From positions 1 to 5,328 of the forward strand of contig BNVG01000126.1 of the NCBI GenBank assembly GCA_025997935.1: 5,328 nucleotides of DNA. The letters are read 5' to 3'. The position numbers and the translations under genes were made by a program. This document shows, piece by piece, positions 4,540 to 5,328 of this stretch. Under the pieces are notes generated by a model. It ran no database searches. It saw only the letters and a program-made list of their open reading frames with translations, and had not been told where the DNA came from. Source of the DNA: Synergistales bacterium. GTDB lineage: Bacteria > Synergistota > Synergistia > Synergistales > Aminobacteriaceae. Numbering within the stretch: the stretch's first letter is position 1; the number at the start of each line of letters is the position of its first letter.

Positions 4540-5328
4540 GCACGGGCGGCCTATACGCGCGTCTATCAGCCGTCCGGCCTCGCCTTTGGATATATCGGGC
4601 GCAAAGGCTATTTTGAGCTTGGTCATAAGCTCTTTTTGTCCGTCGCTCGCGGGGCGTTTTCTCCACGGGGCGTTTTTCTCGGCGAAGCGCGCCGCGCCGA
4701 GTCTGCGGGCGTAGTCCTCGCATACGCCCATAGCGTAGCCAAGCGGCAGGGCAGTTTGTCAACGCTTCAATACGGCCTCTGCTGTAGTCGAAAAGCACCT
4801 CGCGCCGCTCGGTCTTCGGCATAGAACCGTACACCGCCGCCGCCTTTATGCCGCTTGCTCTCAGGCTTTCGGCCATATTGAGGGCGTGAGCCACGTCCAC
4901 GCAGAACACGACGCCCTGTCGGTTCTTTGCGTGACTCTTGAACGCTCCGGCTACTATCGTGTTTCTTTCAGGCGTATCGACGGCCAAAGCGAGCTCGTGA
5001 ACGTCCAAATCCCCGCCTGTCGTGTGGACTTCGCTCAAATCGGCGTCGGTCTTGACGGAAAGCCCGCGCACGTCGCACAAAAAGCCGCCCCTTATCATCG
5101 TCATCGTTGACCGCTCAAAAACTATCTCGTCAAACACCTCGCCCAATGCCACTTTATCGCCCCTGTAAGCCGTCGCCGTCACGCCGACCAATAGCTTTTT
5201 GGGGTTGTCATCCAGAAACCCAAGCTCCGACGCTAATTTGAAATACGTGCTGGCCGCCGCGTGATGGGCTTCGTCTATAATCATCGCGTCGAAAGTCTGC
5301 GCCTTGAGTAAGGCGAGTTTCTTTTTCT
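4459..5328 (-). pseudogene. Broken DEAD/DEAH helicase, right-arm copy
   Basis: This is the mirror copy of the left-arm helicase fragment with the same defect: DEAH and TAT motifs present, frame lost after EALTNC, C-terminal tail in a second frame, motifs V and VI absent. All six-frame translations match the left copy, including the frameshifted part. Two independently decaying pseudogenes would be expected to have diverged, so the duplication is either very recent or artefactual. The 5' end leaves the window at 5328. Confidence 0.8.

Larger units (their letters stand above)
2744..5328 (-). repeat. Right arm of giant inverted repeat
   Basis: This is the reverse complement of the left arm and carries second copies of the helicase fragment, the RuvC-like gene and the ankyrin gene on the - strand. 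It differs only by 12 substitutions at 2989-3120, one of which creates a premature stop in the ankyrin frame. Reading out of this arm into the spacer on the - strand turns the ankyrin protein into unrelated sequence (SLSLACVSTPF). The join at 2744 is therefore the abnormal end, and this arm is best viewed as the folded-back copy. Confidence 0.98.

Noticed and set aside
1..5328. Composite transposon or IS with long inverted repeats
   Set aside because: The 158-nt centre holds only ankyrin coding sequence, there is no transposase, and the arms run off both window edges without defined ends.

Overview
The window is bacterial or phage-derived DNA: purine-rich ribosome-binding sites, compact gene spacing, moderately GC-rich coding sequence and AT-rich gaps. 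It holds a decayed phage-type SF2 helicase, a phage-type RuvC-like resolvase and an exported ankyrin-repeat protein, which suggests prophage or accessory DNA. The ankyrin style (34-residue units with NPNP between helices) reminds me of proteins from gut anaerobes such as Synergistota, but this is a memory-based guess and the host cannot be fixed from the sequence.

The dominant feature is that the window is one giant inverted repeat. Bases 1-2585 recur as the reverse complement in 2744-5328, around a 158-nt single-copy spacer (2586-2743). I compared most of the two arms base by base. The helicase and RuvC stretches were compared through their identical translations in several frames. The arms are identical except for one 132-nt patch (2209-2340 against 2989-3120) with 12 substitutions and no indel. 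Only about 2.7 kb of the window is therefore unique sequence.

Layout of the left arm (+ strand), mirrored on the - strand in the right arm: 1-870, a helicase fragment open at the window edge and frameshifted near 577-583, with motifs V and VI missing; 790-1060, a repeat-rich segment bounded by two related G/C-tract hairpin modules in opposite orientation, containing three tandem duplications with periods of 16, 40 and 15 bp; 1081-1644, an intact 187-aa RuvC-like nuclease; 1645-1751, an AT-rich gap with a hairpin, a possible promoter and a strong ribosome-binding site; from 1752, a signal-peptide-bearing ankyrin-repeat gene.

The left-arm ankyrin array runs sensibly through the spacer to about 2747, then becomes antisense of the right arm. 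The right-arm array is stopped early by a TAG in the divergent patch, and its reading turns to non-ankyrin sequence at the spacer. The left arm plus spacer is thus the native sequence, and the right arm looks like a folded-back copy joined at about 2744-2747. Symmetry reaching both window ends makes an assembly, amplification or fold-back-read artefact the leading explanation. The divergent patch shows that the two arms were not copied from one and the same molecule without change. I see no convincing new biological system. The points worth checking are the reality of the palindrome, the origin of the patch, and the MITE-like repeat at the helicase 3' end.
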